Source: Paramyrothecium sp. XJ0827 (Eukaryota; Ascomycota; Sordariomycetes; Hypocreales; Stachybotryaceae). Taken from it: a DNA stretch of 64,000 nt. The translations under genes and the position numbers were made by a program. The stretch's first letter is position 1; every line of letters starts with the position of its first letter. Below the pieces are notes generated by a model. The model had not been told where the DNA came from and did no database searches. It was given only the letters and a program-made list of their open reading frames with translations. The stretch spans positions 372,001-436,000 of the forward strand of contig JAJFPB010000002.1 of NCBI GenBank assembly GCA_020881915.1, written 5' to 3'. Below, piece by piece: positions 43,962 to 55,213 of this stretch.

Positions 43962-45523
43962 CTCGGCTCTTCGACAATATGTCGAGTAGTTTTATACAGC
44001 ATTGGAGATTAACGATTATAAAGCAATCGAAAATATCCGCGGCGACAGCAAGAGCCGGAGTCCCACTGAGGGTCGGGTTAACCTGAGTTTGTAAACTGAC
44101 CTGACTGTGGTTGGATGCCCACGTTGTGGAGACAAGTCTCCGCATCCGGGCCGTCGACGTAATTGTCCGCAAATGTCCGAGGCGACACTTGCGAAAAAGA
44201 GTCCCGAAATAGCAACAGTATTTGACTTATTAGACTTGACCTCCACGCGTCATTCCTATGAGGGTGCAGTAAGTGCTATCTACCACCAGAGAGCATCAGT
44301 AGAAGTGGCATGGCACCACGTTGATTCAAGCCCTTCTATTAGACTAGATTCATGGTCGTCGCAAGATTCCATGCAATTACATTCCACAATGATCAAACAT
44401 GACATACATAGGACTATCCGTACCCCTTCCAGACGTGTCCTAGGATCTGAGGTCTGCGTGCCCAAAACTTGACAGAACGAAAAGCATTTGACAGAACCGA
44501 CGGCATCAGTGTCACTTGCGGCCTTCATCACTTGGCGTAGTTTAATAAACAAGGCCATCGCAAAGCCTGCATAGGAGTTCGACAAGAACACATTTAGTCC
44601 CGATAACGGATAGTCCCGGCGCCACTATGTGGTTATCCTACGTAATTCAAGGCATCCCCTCGTGGATGGTCGGGTCAGGAATATCCAGGGACGGGTAAAA
44701 TGACGGAGATTAATTGGGGACAGTTGGTTTCCCCATTTCTCTCTCGTGGGGAGAGTGAGTCGCCTGGTCAGGTTTTCCCACGCTGGAATGCTTACCCTGC
44801 ACCATTAACAATCTCGAGCCTAAACTACGGGCGTATTCACGCGCGCGTTTCTTGTCCTTGGCAAAGCGTAGCTTGATTCGGAGATATTTCAAATAACTTT
44901 AACTTGTTTTTAGAGCTTGGAATTGGTCTAGGCGCCTTTTGTGATTGTGCACACAGGTAGAAAGTGCTCCAGCCTCACTTCCCCCTAAACGAAGTTGATC
45001 ACTTCATGTATGCGTTCTCCATGATAAGTCTTGGTTCTGCAAACATGATCGAACATCATTGGATAGAAAAAACTATGTGTTTGGGCACTCTGCTTAAGAA
45101 GCAGGAGTAACGGCTGTAATTAGAGCAGTTGGACAGCGTTCAATTTTTTTTGGAGTCATTTTGGTGCGGTGCCAGTTACGTCACGCACTTATCTCCACAG
45201 AAGCAAAGCCGTTTCAATCCTGGATCCATGCACAAGACTAAATCCCCAAAAGGATCATGAGATCATTACAGCTTTATATCCTGCGCAAACTGATGAGAAA
45301 GGCGAGGAAGCTCGTCGGATCTCGCAGATCTGCGGGGAACTATGTCGGCAGGAACAACTCCTCTGACTGTTCTCGTTGCACAATGTGCCGAGCTTGGCCC
45401 ATGACAATGCAGGTTCGCGCCGGATAAATTCCTATAAGAAGATGCCTAATAGATTTCCTTCGATATCTCATGGTCGTACAGCATCTGCCTATCCCACGCA
45501 AGAACCTCCGCTCCTAGTCCATC
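43962..45523. other. Divergent intergenic region, no gene supported
   Basis: 1.56 kb between the ABC gene (-) and the first GH43 gene (+). Short frames on both strands carry no motif. It is the promoter region of both genes. TATA-like TTTATATCC near 45271 and CCTATAAG near 45431 precede the GH43 ATG. Confidence 0.45.
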
Positions 45524-47344
45524 ATGTATACGATCCTGCTCATCACAACATGGCTCGCTGGGCTGGCTTCGGCCCAGCTTGCGCCTCAAAACATGACATA
45601 CTTCAACCCCATCTTACCAGGTTTCCACCCTGATCCAAGCTGCATAACAGTCAACGAAGGAGTCTTCAAGGATACATTCTTTTGTGTCACTTCCACATTT
45701 TTGGCTTTCCCTGCCATCCCTGTCTCTGCCTCTAAAGACCTGCGCAACTGGAAGCATGCGTCCAATGTTTTTAACCGACCGTCTCAATTCCCACCTTTCG
45801 GGGACCTGCGTATAAGTCAGCGTGAGGGCGTTTGGGCTCCAACACTTCGCTACCACAAGGGGGTGTTTTACGTGGCGGTGTCCATCGTCTTTTACACCAC
45901 ACCGCGTGTGGCACGAGCGGTAATCTTTCGAACGGAGAATCCGTACGATGACTCCGCATGGAGTGAAGCTGTTGAGATTGACTTGCACGGCAAAATGCTG
46001 ATTGACCCAGATCTGTTCTGGGACGATGATGGCACAGTGTACTTCGCAACTGCTGGAATCAACATGCAGACCGTAGATCTCGAAACTGGAGTGTCGAGCG
46101 AGCCTGTCATTGTTTGGCCCGGAGTAGGTGAGCCTTCTCCAGAGGGCCCCCATCTCTACCGCAAAGATGGCTGGTACTACTTGATGATTGCTTCTGGCGG
46201 AACGGGTGAGGGACATAGCATTGTTATCGCGAGGTCAAAGAACGCCTTTGGGCCTTACGAGGCCTACAGTGGCAACCCGCTCCTCACAAATCGGGACACA
46301 AACAGGTGGTTTCAGTGGACCGGTCACGGAGACTTGTTTCAGGACAAGAATGGCAACTGGTGGACGGCTGCATTGGCTAGACGGGGAGAACCGGGCTATC
46401 CACACTTCCCAATGATCCGTGAGACAGCTCTGGTGCCTGCATCGTGGGAGACCAATCAATGGCCTAAGATGGACTACGTCAATGGTACGCAGACGGGATG
46501 GTACTTGCCCCAGAGCCTTGACGTTCCTGGCGAGGGACCATTCCTGTCCCAGCCGGACGAATACGATTTCGCGGTCGGATCATCCATCCCTCGAAACCTC
46601 CTGTTTTGGCGTTTTCCGAAGGAAGAGCTCTTCCAGATTTCCGCACCAGGACACGAAAACTCACTGGAAATCACCGCTTCATCAGCTAATCTCACTGGAC
46701 CGATAGGGTTCAATCCTGCTAATGGGCTCGCATTCATCGCCCGTCGTCAGACTGCGACGGTCTTCAAGTATACTGTCGATGTCGACTTCAAACCAAAAGC
46801 GGTCGGGGACGAGGCTGGGCTCACTGTTTTTCTCGTCCAGTCTATGCACATTGATCTCAGCGTCGTCGCACTCAACGGCACTAAGTGTGCTTCGCGCAAC
46901 TACCTCCGACTTCAAGCTATAGGCTTTGGTAAGAAGACGCAAAAAGTTCCCGAGCCCGTGCTTGTACCCCTTCCACGCCTGGGAGAAGATCCCAAGTTTC
47001 GACTGCAGATCGAGGCTAAGAACTCGGTCAACTACACTTTTACTGCCGAGCTGCTTTCAGAACCAAAGCAAACCTGGAATCTGGGTGAGGTTAGCTCAGC
47101 AATCGTTTCTGGTGGCAGCACCTCTGATGGTGACTTCGTCGGTAAGTACTGGAACATTCATGCTATGCAGACCCGTTCAGTAGCTGACAAGCTTCGTTCT
47201 CAAGGGTCCTTGGTAGGAGCCTTCGCCTCGACAAACGGCCATAACAGGACGACCAAGGCATACTTCAGCAGGTGGAGGTATACTGATATCGCACAAGAGA
47301 TTGCCAAAAATGAATACGTAGCTGCGCAGACAATCTTCGAGTAA
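45524..47344 (+). CDS. Secreted glycoside hydrolase family 43
   Basis: Intronless, 606 aa. An N-terminal signal peptide (MYTILLITTWLAGLASA) indicates secretion. The five-bladed propeller carries the three GH43 acids: Asp37 in FHPDPS (general base), Asp about 161 in LIDPDLFWDDDG (pKa modulator) and Glu about 207 in PEGPHLY (general acid). A C-terminal beta-sandwich-like part (about 370-600) follows. GH43 enzymes cleave xylose or arabinose units from hemicellulose. Whether this is a beta-xylosidase, arabinofuranosidase or galactan-type enzyme cannot be told by eye. It converges on a second GH43 without a signal peptide, suggesting an extracellular/intracellular pair, which is inference. Confidence 0.92.
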   Translation: MYTILLITTWLAGLASAQLAPQNMTYFNPILPGFHPDPSCITVNEGVFKDTFFCVTSTFLAFPAIPVSASKDLRNWKHASNVFNRPSQFPPFGDLRISQREGVWAPTLRYHKGVFYVAVSIVFYTTPRVARAVIFRTENPYDDSAWSEAVEIDLHGKMLIDPDLFWDDDGTVYFATAGINMQTVDLETGVSSEPVIVWPGVGEPSPEGPHLYRKDGWYYLMIASGGTGEGHSIVIARSKNAFGPYEAYSGNPLLTNRDTNRWFQWTGHGDLFQDKNGNWWTAALARRGEPGYPHFPMIRETALVPASWETNQWPKMDYVNGTQTGWYLPQSLDVPGEGPFLSQPDEYDFAVGSSIPRNLLFWRFPKEELFQISAPGHENSLEITASSANLTGPIGFNPANGLAFIARRQTATVFKYTVDVDFKPKAVGDEAGLTVFLVQSMHIDLSVVALNGTKCASRNYLRLQAIGFGKKTQKVPEPVLVPLPRLGEDPKFRLQIEAKNSVNYTFTAELLSEPKQTWNLGEVSSAIVSGGSTSDGDFVGKYWNIHAMQTRSVADKLRSQGSLVGAFASTNGHNRTTKAYFSRWRYTDIAQEIAKNEYVAAQTIFE

Positions 47345-47629
47345 AGCGGTCATGTTGTGTCTTTATTAGACGATATCATCTTAAAGAGGCCATGGCCTTT
47401 CATGACATAATACGAAATGGTAGCAAGTAACTGGTAGGATGGAAATTTAGGAAAGAACAAAAAAGTCACATTTTATTTCAACAGGCGAATCGTGCGTGCT
47501 TTCACATTAAGTTGTAGCTCTCGTCCTTGATCTCTGCCGCAAGCCCATTGAGACGGTCTGTTTGGCCGTGACCATGCAAAAAGATCTTGATTATGTGTCT
47601 TCTTCAACACCATCTCTCTCTCTACCACC

Positions 47630-49487
47630 TCAAAGCTGCTGCTGAATCGTGAACGATCCGAAAACGGCTTCGCCTTCCGAGCCATGGGCGTAAATGCCGT
47701 AAATGGTGCCTACCAAGCTTCAGTTAGCACAATTCTGAACGTAATTGCCATTCTCAACAGCTTAGTTCTTGCATACCCGTAAAATCATCACCGCTCATGT
47801 CAGCGCACGAGACCTCGCCCACGTCAATATCGGCGGACCATCCCCCTTCATTGAGATGGCTATACGTGAAGCGGTAAGACTCGACAGTAGACCGTATCTC
47901 AAGCTTGACCACGCTTGAGCCTCGAATTGATCGAGTATTTGCATAATAGAGTTCCTTCTGAACGCCGCGAACAGCCAGGGCGATCTCTCCTTTCCCGAGA
48001 TCAATATCTAGTGATGCATGTCTGTATGGGTCTTTGTATACTGATAGACCAACGTGGCCACTCGTAGGGCAAGAGCTGAGTTTGACTTCAACCTGAGCTT
48101 CAGAATTGAGGCTGGTCTGACGTTGACCAACGAATGTAGGGCATGCGCTGAAGTTATTTTCCCTCAGCTGCAGGATCAAAGACTTCTTGTCGTCTCCATG
48201 CTTGTAATCACTGAGCTTCGGATCCCGAATGTACAGGGTGTGCAATGATGACAGCAGCACTTCATGACGAGTCACCTCGGCGGTCTTTGGGGCCACTTGA
48301 CGATGCCAGGAGGACAAATCCTGGTTGAGCTCGACAGGATCGAAACGCGGAAACTCGTTTGCGGTCCATTCAACCGGTGTGATGAAAGTCTCACGCCCTA
48401 AGGGGAATGAAGCTCCCGCTTCGCGGCGGGCTAGCATAAATGCCCACCATTGGCCCATGGTATCCTCCACCAATTCCGCATGACCAACACAGGTTACAGG
48501 ACTACCGTGTCGTGCGGTAAGCACTGGGTTACTCTCATAGGAGGTATAGGGACCCCAGACGTTAGTTGCCTTGGCCATGGTGACCATGTGACGCCGGTGG
48601 GTTCCACCCTCGGCTATCAAGAGCCAGTAAACTCCATCTTTTTTGTAGACATCTGTTAATTTAGAACGTTAGACAACATCCAAAAGATACGACATCGGAA
48701 TCCGAGGGTTTTATTGCTCCAAGCCGATATGACATCTCCGGGCGGGAAGCTTTGACTCTAGTTGATTGGATTGGACAGGTACTTACGAGGGCCCTCGGGG
48801 ACGTGGTGTCCAGAACCTTGCCAAATATCACGAGGTTCAGAGAGGAGTTTACCAGTCTCGATGTCGATTTCGGCTTGGCGTATGACGGTGGCTGGCTTCT
48901 TCGAGTAGCCATGGATAAAACTGCCTTGCATGTACACCCTGCCGTCATCGTCAAATAGGAGACTGGGATCGATCCCATAAAAGTCAAAATTGATAGGATC
49001 ACTGTAAGATCTTGGATCTCTCAGATCCTTGCAAATGATGAGGAAGTTCTGTGGTTGAAAGTCTTCGTTTGGGCGCATTGTGTTGCTCCCCGTCAGGTTT
49101 GTGCAGACAATGTAGAATGTGTCGTTGTGGAAGCGTATGGTTGGTGCGTATAGCCCACCCGTAAAGACCTCCTTGCGTTCAATGCTATTTACTTTTGTGG
49201 TTGCTTTTCTCAGGCTAAGCTGACCCGGACGATTGATTGCATGCCCTGTTGACCGCGAAATGCGCTGGTCGCATCAGCTCACAAATCCCCGTGTGTCAAA
49301 ACAGGAAAGTCCATGCTTGTCTCCACTGACCAATGAGAGTCCAATTGATCAAGTCTGTTGATGTATGTATCGGGAGTCCTGGGAAGAATTGGAACGAGGA
49401 ATTGATCATGTAGTATGTATCATTGATGCGGATAATTGACGGGTCAGGATAGAAGCCCGGAAGCACTGGATTCTGTACAATGGACAT
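47630..49487 (-). CDS. GH43 glycosidase, likely intracellular
   Basis: 523 aa from exons 49487-49331, 49245-48787, 48652-47777 and 47709-47630, with introns of 85, 134 and 67 nt. The first junction gives WTLIG-HAINRPGQLSL; the second completes PEGP-HVYKKDG, the general-acid motif. Catalytic Asp15 (GFYPDPS) lies close to the start and GIDPSLLFDDDG supplies the second Asp. There is no signal peptide, as in cytosolic xylosidases and arabinosidases that process imported oligosaccharides. The C-terminal domain (about 310-523) is the DUF1349-like beta-sandwich common in this subfamily (HVGLSVYKDPYRHASLDIDLG). ATG 49487 is preferred; an upstream GTG is not. Confidence 0.9.
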
Positions 49488-50638
49488 TTTGTTCACGCGG
49501 GCAACACGTAGTAATCGCCGCGGAAACTACTTCTTGACAACGAGTTATGTTTCTGGGATGCTCGTGCTGGTGTTTCATCAGGAGAGCCATGGTTTGTGCT
49601 TCTATTAATCAACAATGGGAAGAAGACGACACCACAGGTATCACAAGGTTGGTCGTTGGTGAATGTCGTGCCACTGGCAAAGTCCACCAATCAACAACCC
49701 CTGTGTCCGCCTTGACCATTTAGGCTAAATCCTGCCACGCGGATCTGCAGCTACGACTAAGCCGAAAGCCAAAACAGTTCGTGGCTTTGCAATCTTTGAG
49801 TGGCGTATTTTTCTCGTGCGTGCCAAGCAAACTTGGGGATTGCTTGACGGACACACTGCACCTCGGAAGATTGATGATGGCAGTTCTCCGAATTCGAACG
49901 CGAGCCGATCATGCATGGCAAGGATCTGGGTCAGCAGATTGCAGGTCTCTGACCCAGATAATTGGTAAATGTGGTTCTAAGTAGATTCGGGGTTGCCTGC
50001 ACCCCGTCATGAGATGACCTCCGGAGTAAGATCCTCGGCCAAAGCTTTCATTAACCCGATTCTCCAACCCCGTCACATGGCTGATGGGGATCAAGACTCT
50101 TGGTACTCTAAATTCGTGTGGAGCAGACAGTCGCGTCATGACTCAGTCTTCTTTTCCCGAACAACTGGGAAGGAGCATGCATACCCTAGGCCTGTCAACG
50201 CCATCATGCCTCACATCCCTACCGCCACATGTAGACCCCGAACAGCCCAATGTTATTCCTGATCTGGCAGAGTGGGATCGGTGGCTTTCGAAAACTATTC
50301 ATTTTCTATCAAGGTCGACACGTGGCTCAAGAAAAGGTGCACGGGTAATGCCAACATTGATTTAACAAAGGGTTTAACTTAACCCCCAGAGATTAAAGAA
50401 AGAAAACGCCTTCGATGAAAGACTGATAGTATTCGTTCAACCTTTTCTTTTCTAGGTGTTTTTCATGATGACCCAGATTTAGAATATCAAATAAAGATAC
50501 AGATACAATACGAATGATTTAGTAGGGAGATCGAATACGTTTGACTTTTTTATTTCACTATTTTTGGGGTCACTAACAACCCTGCCCTGACGCAAAGACA
50601 CCTTTGGTGCAGCTGTAGGGTACTGCTACAAAAGCAAA
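49488..50638. other. Intergenic, no gene supported
   Basis: 1.15 kb holding the promoter of the intracellular GH43 gene (left) and the 3' flank of the O-methyltransferase gene (right). Short frames show no motif and no repeat core was found. Confidence 0.5.
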
Positions 50639-52133
50639 TTAAGCCTCGTCCTTGAGGACAGCCTCCACCAGACCCTCGATCTCGGGGCCAACAGACCAGA
50701 ACTTGACGACCTTGAGGCCGGCATCATCAAGAAGCTTGGTGAACTGCGCCTCTGTGCGCTCCATTCCGTTCAACAGTGCTATAAAATTATCAGCAAGAGA
50801 TCTCAGCATGCACACACTCGCAGAGTGATGCTTGGTTCAGTAATACGGCGGGAAACTTACTCATCATGTTGATATCCAAAAGGGCAGGGTAGAGAGGAAC
50901 ATTGCTGGCAGGCAGGACGAACTCGGACAGCAGCAGCTTGGAGTATCCAGGGGTCATAGCTGCCGCAATCTGCTTAAGGATCTGGACACAGTCGGCATCA
51001 GGCCAGTCGTGGAAGATGGAGCGGAAGTAGTAGCATCGGGCGCCTATGCTTGGTTAGATAAGGTTCTCGAATCATGTGGGCATTGAAATGGCCGTGCATA
51101 CCCTTGACTGGCTGTTCCGTGAAGAAGTCATGCTTCTGGCGCTCGACAGCTGGGACGAGCTCCTGAATGCTGTCAATGACGGGTGGCAGGTCCTGGAGAA
51201 CCAGCTTGCCAGGGGCGCTGGGGTAGCGCTTGTGGAACTCGGCAATGTCATGGCCCTCGCCACCGCCGATGTCGATCAACAAAACGGCATCATCCTCGTT
51301 CTTGGCATCCTTGAGCAGGATGTTGTCGATGTCAAAGAAATCAAACCACTGCTTGCGGTCCATTCGCTGGCCCGTCATGAAGGCATTGAAGTTGCCCATC
51401 ATAGCCGGGTCCTTAATCAGCCAGGGGAACATGTTATCCTCAGTCTTGTGGGCATCCTGGAACGGGCCAGGCGCGCCATCCACGTGCTTGTAGCCCGTCT
51501 TCTCCAGGTAGAAGGGGAGGTTGGCCAAAGAACGAGTGGCGCCGGAGAACCTGAGGCGAGTGGTATCAGCATCTAGGGTTTCATTCCTGAAACAAAGGAT
51601 CTTACATGAATTGGTATCCTCCCAACAGCGCACGGTCAGTGAGAGCCTTGGTGAGAGGCGTAGGAGTGTACTCCTCCTGGCTGGTCTCCTTCACGAAGCC
51701 CAGGGCGTTAAGTGGCCGCAAAAGACGCACTGACGTCGAGTCAGCATTACGATACATGAACCCCTGAGGGTTCGCAGTGACTTACCAATCAAAAGACGAT
51801 CAGCGCCAGTTGCCTTGGCCAGGTCATCTGCCGACACGGAAGATTCTGACTTAGCAATTTCCTGGATGACACCAGCCTTGATGAGCGTCATCAGGGCGGC
51901 GGGGGCATGAGGCTGAAAGCATTGGGTCAGTGAATTGCCTCCTCAGCAAGGACACTGCAGGGTTCACTTACAGACATGATCAAGCGCCAGATGGTCTCGA
52001 CAGGAGACTCCAACATGGCGAGCGCTTGAAAGGTTGTGCCAAGCAGCTGCTTTCGGGCAGCGTCGTCCTTGGAAGCCAGGACATCTTGGACAGCCTGAAT
52101 GTAATCGGCTGAGGGCTTTGAAGCGTCGGCCAT
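50639..52133 (-). CDS. SAM-dependent O-methyltransferase (COMT-like)
   Basis: 394 aa from six exons: 52133-51972, 51912-51786, 51729-51606, 51550-51102, 51043-50861 and 50778-50639; phases agree throughout. The N-terminal half is a winged-helix dimerisation region (VIQEIAKSESSVSADDLAKATG; LRPLNALGFVKE). The methyltransferase domain has the SAM motif VLLIDIGGGEGHD (about 235-247), then LVLQDLPPVI and FRSIFHDWPD, where the His-Asp of HDWPD is the usual catalytic position. Fungal members methylate phenolic hydroxyls of polyketides or other aromatics. Divergent from a rhodopsin-type membrane protein, with a laccase nearby. A small metabolic cluster is possible, but no synthase gene is present in the window. 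Confidence 0.92.
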
Positions 52134-53411
52134 GATGAAAAGGATTGTCTTTAATTGAATTACTCAAGGGGTTGTGGTTACGGAGGATAGGTGCCAGATG
52201 AGATCAAGGCGCAGCCTGTTCACGGTAGCCCGGGCCTGGCGCAGTTCATATAATTGCTCACTTTCAACCGCTTTTGCTAGCCTTACCCCAAAGTCTCTAC
52301 TCCAACAACAAAGAACCAACATCACGGCGCGATGTGGGCAGAGGTGGAGATAACGAGTCCCGTGCAGCTCCCTTTGATAGGCTCCCGTATCATCTCCAAG
52401 GCTCCTCTGCGGCACCGAGACATTGATCCTCCTCCCATTCCTGCTGCACGATATGTTACAGTGGCCACACCTCGGTGGTCGTTCGCCCTCAAGGTCGCAT
52501 TATTGGATTCAGCGCCCCCCACCCGTGGCTGGTTCTGTGCAAGGGTTGTCCCGTTTGGTTCGTGTTGCAACCAACCCGGTCGGGACTTCAGGCTCAGATT
52601 CCTACTGCTACCCACCCTGCACGCTCGGCGGAATATGTTCACAATAGCCGTCTCGGGCGCGCGCGAATGGGTGTGGCCAAGTGATTGGAGGAGAACTGAG
52701 GGGGCGGTGCATGTGGTCTCACCAACCATGGCAGGCCAGCGGCTGGGCGTCTTTATCCCGCCTTAGAGCGCTTACTAGTTAAGAGTAGCGCACATGGAGG
52801 GGTTATTTTTAGCGGCAAAACGTGCACATCAACTATCAAGTGTAAGGTATCATCGGGAGTGGAATAGGAGGGACGGAGGAGGAGGAGAAGGGGAGGAAAG
52901 GGGCGGGTGGGTGGAGAGACGGATAGCGCGACTAAAGTACTTCTTGGTGAATTGATTGTAGGATCAGGATTCAGGTCGTCCGTCCAGACACGGCAGCTGC
53001 TGCGTTTCATTGCTCCTACGAACCATGCCAAGAGCGTCAGCATGCCCTGGGGCTGAGAACGTCGCCCACAGACTCCCCGCACCCCCCCAATCAGTATCCC
53101 TGTCGCTGTCATGCATGAGAATGACGTTCCCTGGCACGGAAGTCCCAATGGCAGTTACCCACGCAGCCTTGCGAGTCTGACACTGCGCTCATGGTGTGGA
53201 TGCCGGCTCTTGGGGTGGGAGACCGACGGCGGTTCGGGGCAAAACTCGAGTAATCAAATATGATGGCCCGGTGTCCTGATTGTCGACTCGTCTGGCCGCT
53301 CCTTCGAACTGCTTGCCAACTCTCGAGTCGGTTTTTTCCCAAAGGAAAAATCGAGAAACTCCAAGACTTCCAGTGTTACTCTTTGTGTTACTCTGTGTAC
53401 AACCAACCAAC
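52134..53411. other. Divergent promoter region with homopurine tract
   Basis: 1.28 kb between the O-methyltransferase (-) and the rhodopsin-type gene (+). A nearly pure purine run of about 55 nt lies at 52865-52919. Frames on both strands lack motifs. Confidence 0.5.
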
Positions 53412-54677
53412 ATGGACCCCACGATCCTTGTGCGCCAGATGGACCCCAATGCACCACCACCCTTCCCAGATGAGAACCGAGGAGCCGGGCTGGTGGTAGC
53501 AGCCTGGATCATGGGTCTCGCCGGTTGTTCGCTGTTGGCGCTGCGAATGTACGTTCGCGGCGTTATCATCAAGACAATCGGATGGGACGACTGGACCATG
53601 GTCATCGCGACGGTAAGTCGTGCTCAATGCCCTTCTGGCGACTCAGTACTAACAACTCAAAGGTGTTGGCCGTTGTCGTCAACGTCATTGTAACGCTCCA
53701 GGTGCACTACGGAGTCGGTAGACACGCAATGTATCTTACCGAGGATGGCAGAGTCAACGCCGTATACATGATCTGGCTTTCGGTTCCTTTCTCTCCCGGA
53801 AGTGCTGCCTTTGGCAAGGTCTCAATTGCACTGCTCCTCATGCGCCTTATGAACCGCAACCGTTGGCGCGAGGCAATCCTCTGGGTGCTGATCTTCTTGC
53901 TGTTCGCCGTCAACTTGGTCTTGATCGTCATCACCTTTGCCCAATGCACTCCCGTCACCTTTCTTTGGGATCGTGTACGAGCGCAGCCACCACCAGGAGG
54001 TGTCTGCTGGCCGGCTAAGATCCAGCAGAACTACGGCTACTTCCAGGGCGCCTTCTCGGCGTGGAGTGATGCGGTCCTTGCCCTCTTCCCAATCTTCATT
54101 ATCTGGAGCGTACAAGTCCCCATGAGGGTCAAGCTCGGAATCTGTTTCTTGATGTCCCTGGGTCTCGTGTAAGTTTCCTCATAATGCAGTCCTCAGTCAA
54201 TCGACTAATGAATGTCTTAGTGCCACGGTTGCAGCCGCAGTAAAGACAGTCGAGCTCCGAAACCTGGCAACGATGGACTTCACATGGGACGCAGTCCCCC
54301 TTGTCTACTGGTTCTTGGCCGAGAACTGGATCATCATCATCTGTGCATGCGTGCCGACACTCAAGCCGCTCTTCGCCACCGGTGCCTGGGCACGCCTCAC
54401 CAACATCTTCTCCAACCTCACCACTGGAAAGAGGTCCCAGTCCTCTTCGGCCTATGCTTCCGGACAGCACGACAAGGAGCCATATGAGACAAAGAGCACA
54501 TTTGGACTGAAGAGTCTTCAGCGGCCAGTTTACGAGAGAATGGAGGCAACCTCCGGCGACCAGGAGCCGGTTACGAAGCCTGAGAACATGAGCCGCATGG
54601 GCCGACACGAGAGCATGGACTCGGTACACTATGACAACAGGAGAATTGTCAAGACTACGGAGGTGTCTGTCGTTTAA
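53412..54677 (+). CDS. Rhodopsin-type fungal membrane protein (Pth11-like fold)
   Basis: 387 aa from exons 53412-53612, 53663-54168 and 54221-54677. Seven hydrophobic helices are visible, starting with GLVVAAWIMGLAGCSLLALRMYV and the diagnostic GWDDWTMVIA after helix 1. YGVGRHA, FGKVSIALLLMRLM, a C...C extracellular loop (FAQCTPVTFLWD / GGVCWP) and an ENWIIIICACVPTLKPL last helix follow. These match the fungal rhodopsin-domain family that includes Pth11-related receptors. There is no CFEM domain at the N-terminus. The cytosolic tail (about 300-387) is rich in Ser, Lys and Glu. Likely a plasma-membrane sensor; no ligand can be inferred. Confidence 0.9.
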
Positions 54678-55213
54678 GGTGGGACAGGTCTCCGCACCGA
54701 TTTCCTGCGTATCTTGATAGCTGGTGAATGGCGTTGGACGGACGGGGAGTGGGGAACGGCTTGCGGAATGGACAATACCCATACATGGGCTCGTGTATCT
54801 TGTATTATTAAGCGTTTCGCGTTAATACCTAGTTGAATTCTTCTGACATCTACCTGATGGTCGTTGTGTGCACTTCGTTCGCTGGCACGTACAAGGCCTC
54901 CATGTCGAACCAACTTCCTCTTCCCCCACATGGTCCAGAGACCCGATCGACTTTCTGCAGGGTCCATAGTGTCTGTGTACGATTTAGAGTTGCCTCTGGG
55001 CAAGCCATTCCCGCCTCCAAAGCCACTCCCGTCTTCAAAGCCATTCCCGCTCTTGTGTTCCCCTTTCTTTGCGCCACCTAAGGCCCCCTTGACCTGAGAT
55101 TCGACTGCACAGACAATCGGAGCAACAGAAGAAGGGAGAAGCACACGTTCAAGGGGGTCGGTAAAGCCGGTGGAAGAGTGGAGGGGCGGAGAGGAATGAG
55201 GGAAGGATTGCAT
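54674..55213 (-). CDS. Possible hypothetical protein, Gly-rich
   Basis: A 179-codon frame from ATG 55213 whose end overlaps the rhodopsin-type gene's stop by 4 nt. The middle has a glycine-rich stretch (SGNGFEDGSGFGGGNGLP) encoded by an 18-nt tandem repeat (55002-55055). No domain, signal peptide or homologous family recognised. It may be a real convergent gene or chance opened by the in-frame repeat. Confidence 0.22.
   Translation of the reverse strand: MQSFPHSSPPLHSSTGFTDPLERVLLPSSVAPIVCAVESQVKGALGGAKKGEHKSGNGFEDGSGFGGGNGLPRGNSKSYTDTMDPAESRSGLWTMWGKRKLVRHGGLVRASERSAHNDHQVDVRRIQLGINAKRLIIQDTRAHVWVLSIPQAVPHSPSVQRHSPAIKIRRKSVRRPVPP
55002..55055. repeat. 18-nt tandem repeat, three imperfect units
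   Basis: Three consecutive 18-nt units of the form AAGCCAYTCCCGYCTYCA with few differences. The unit length is a multiple of three, so a reading frame crosses it without change. Confidence 0.75.
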
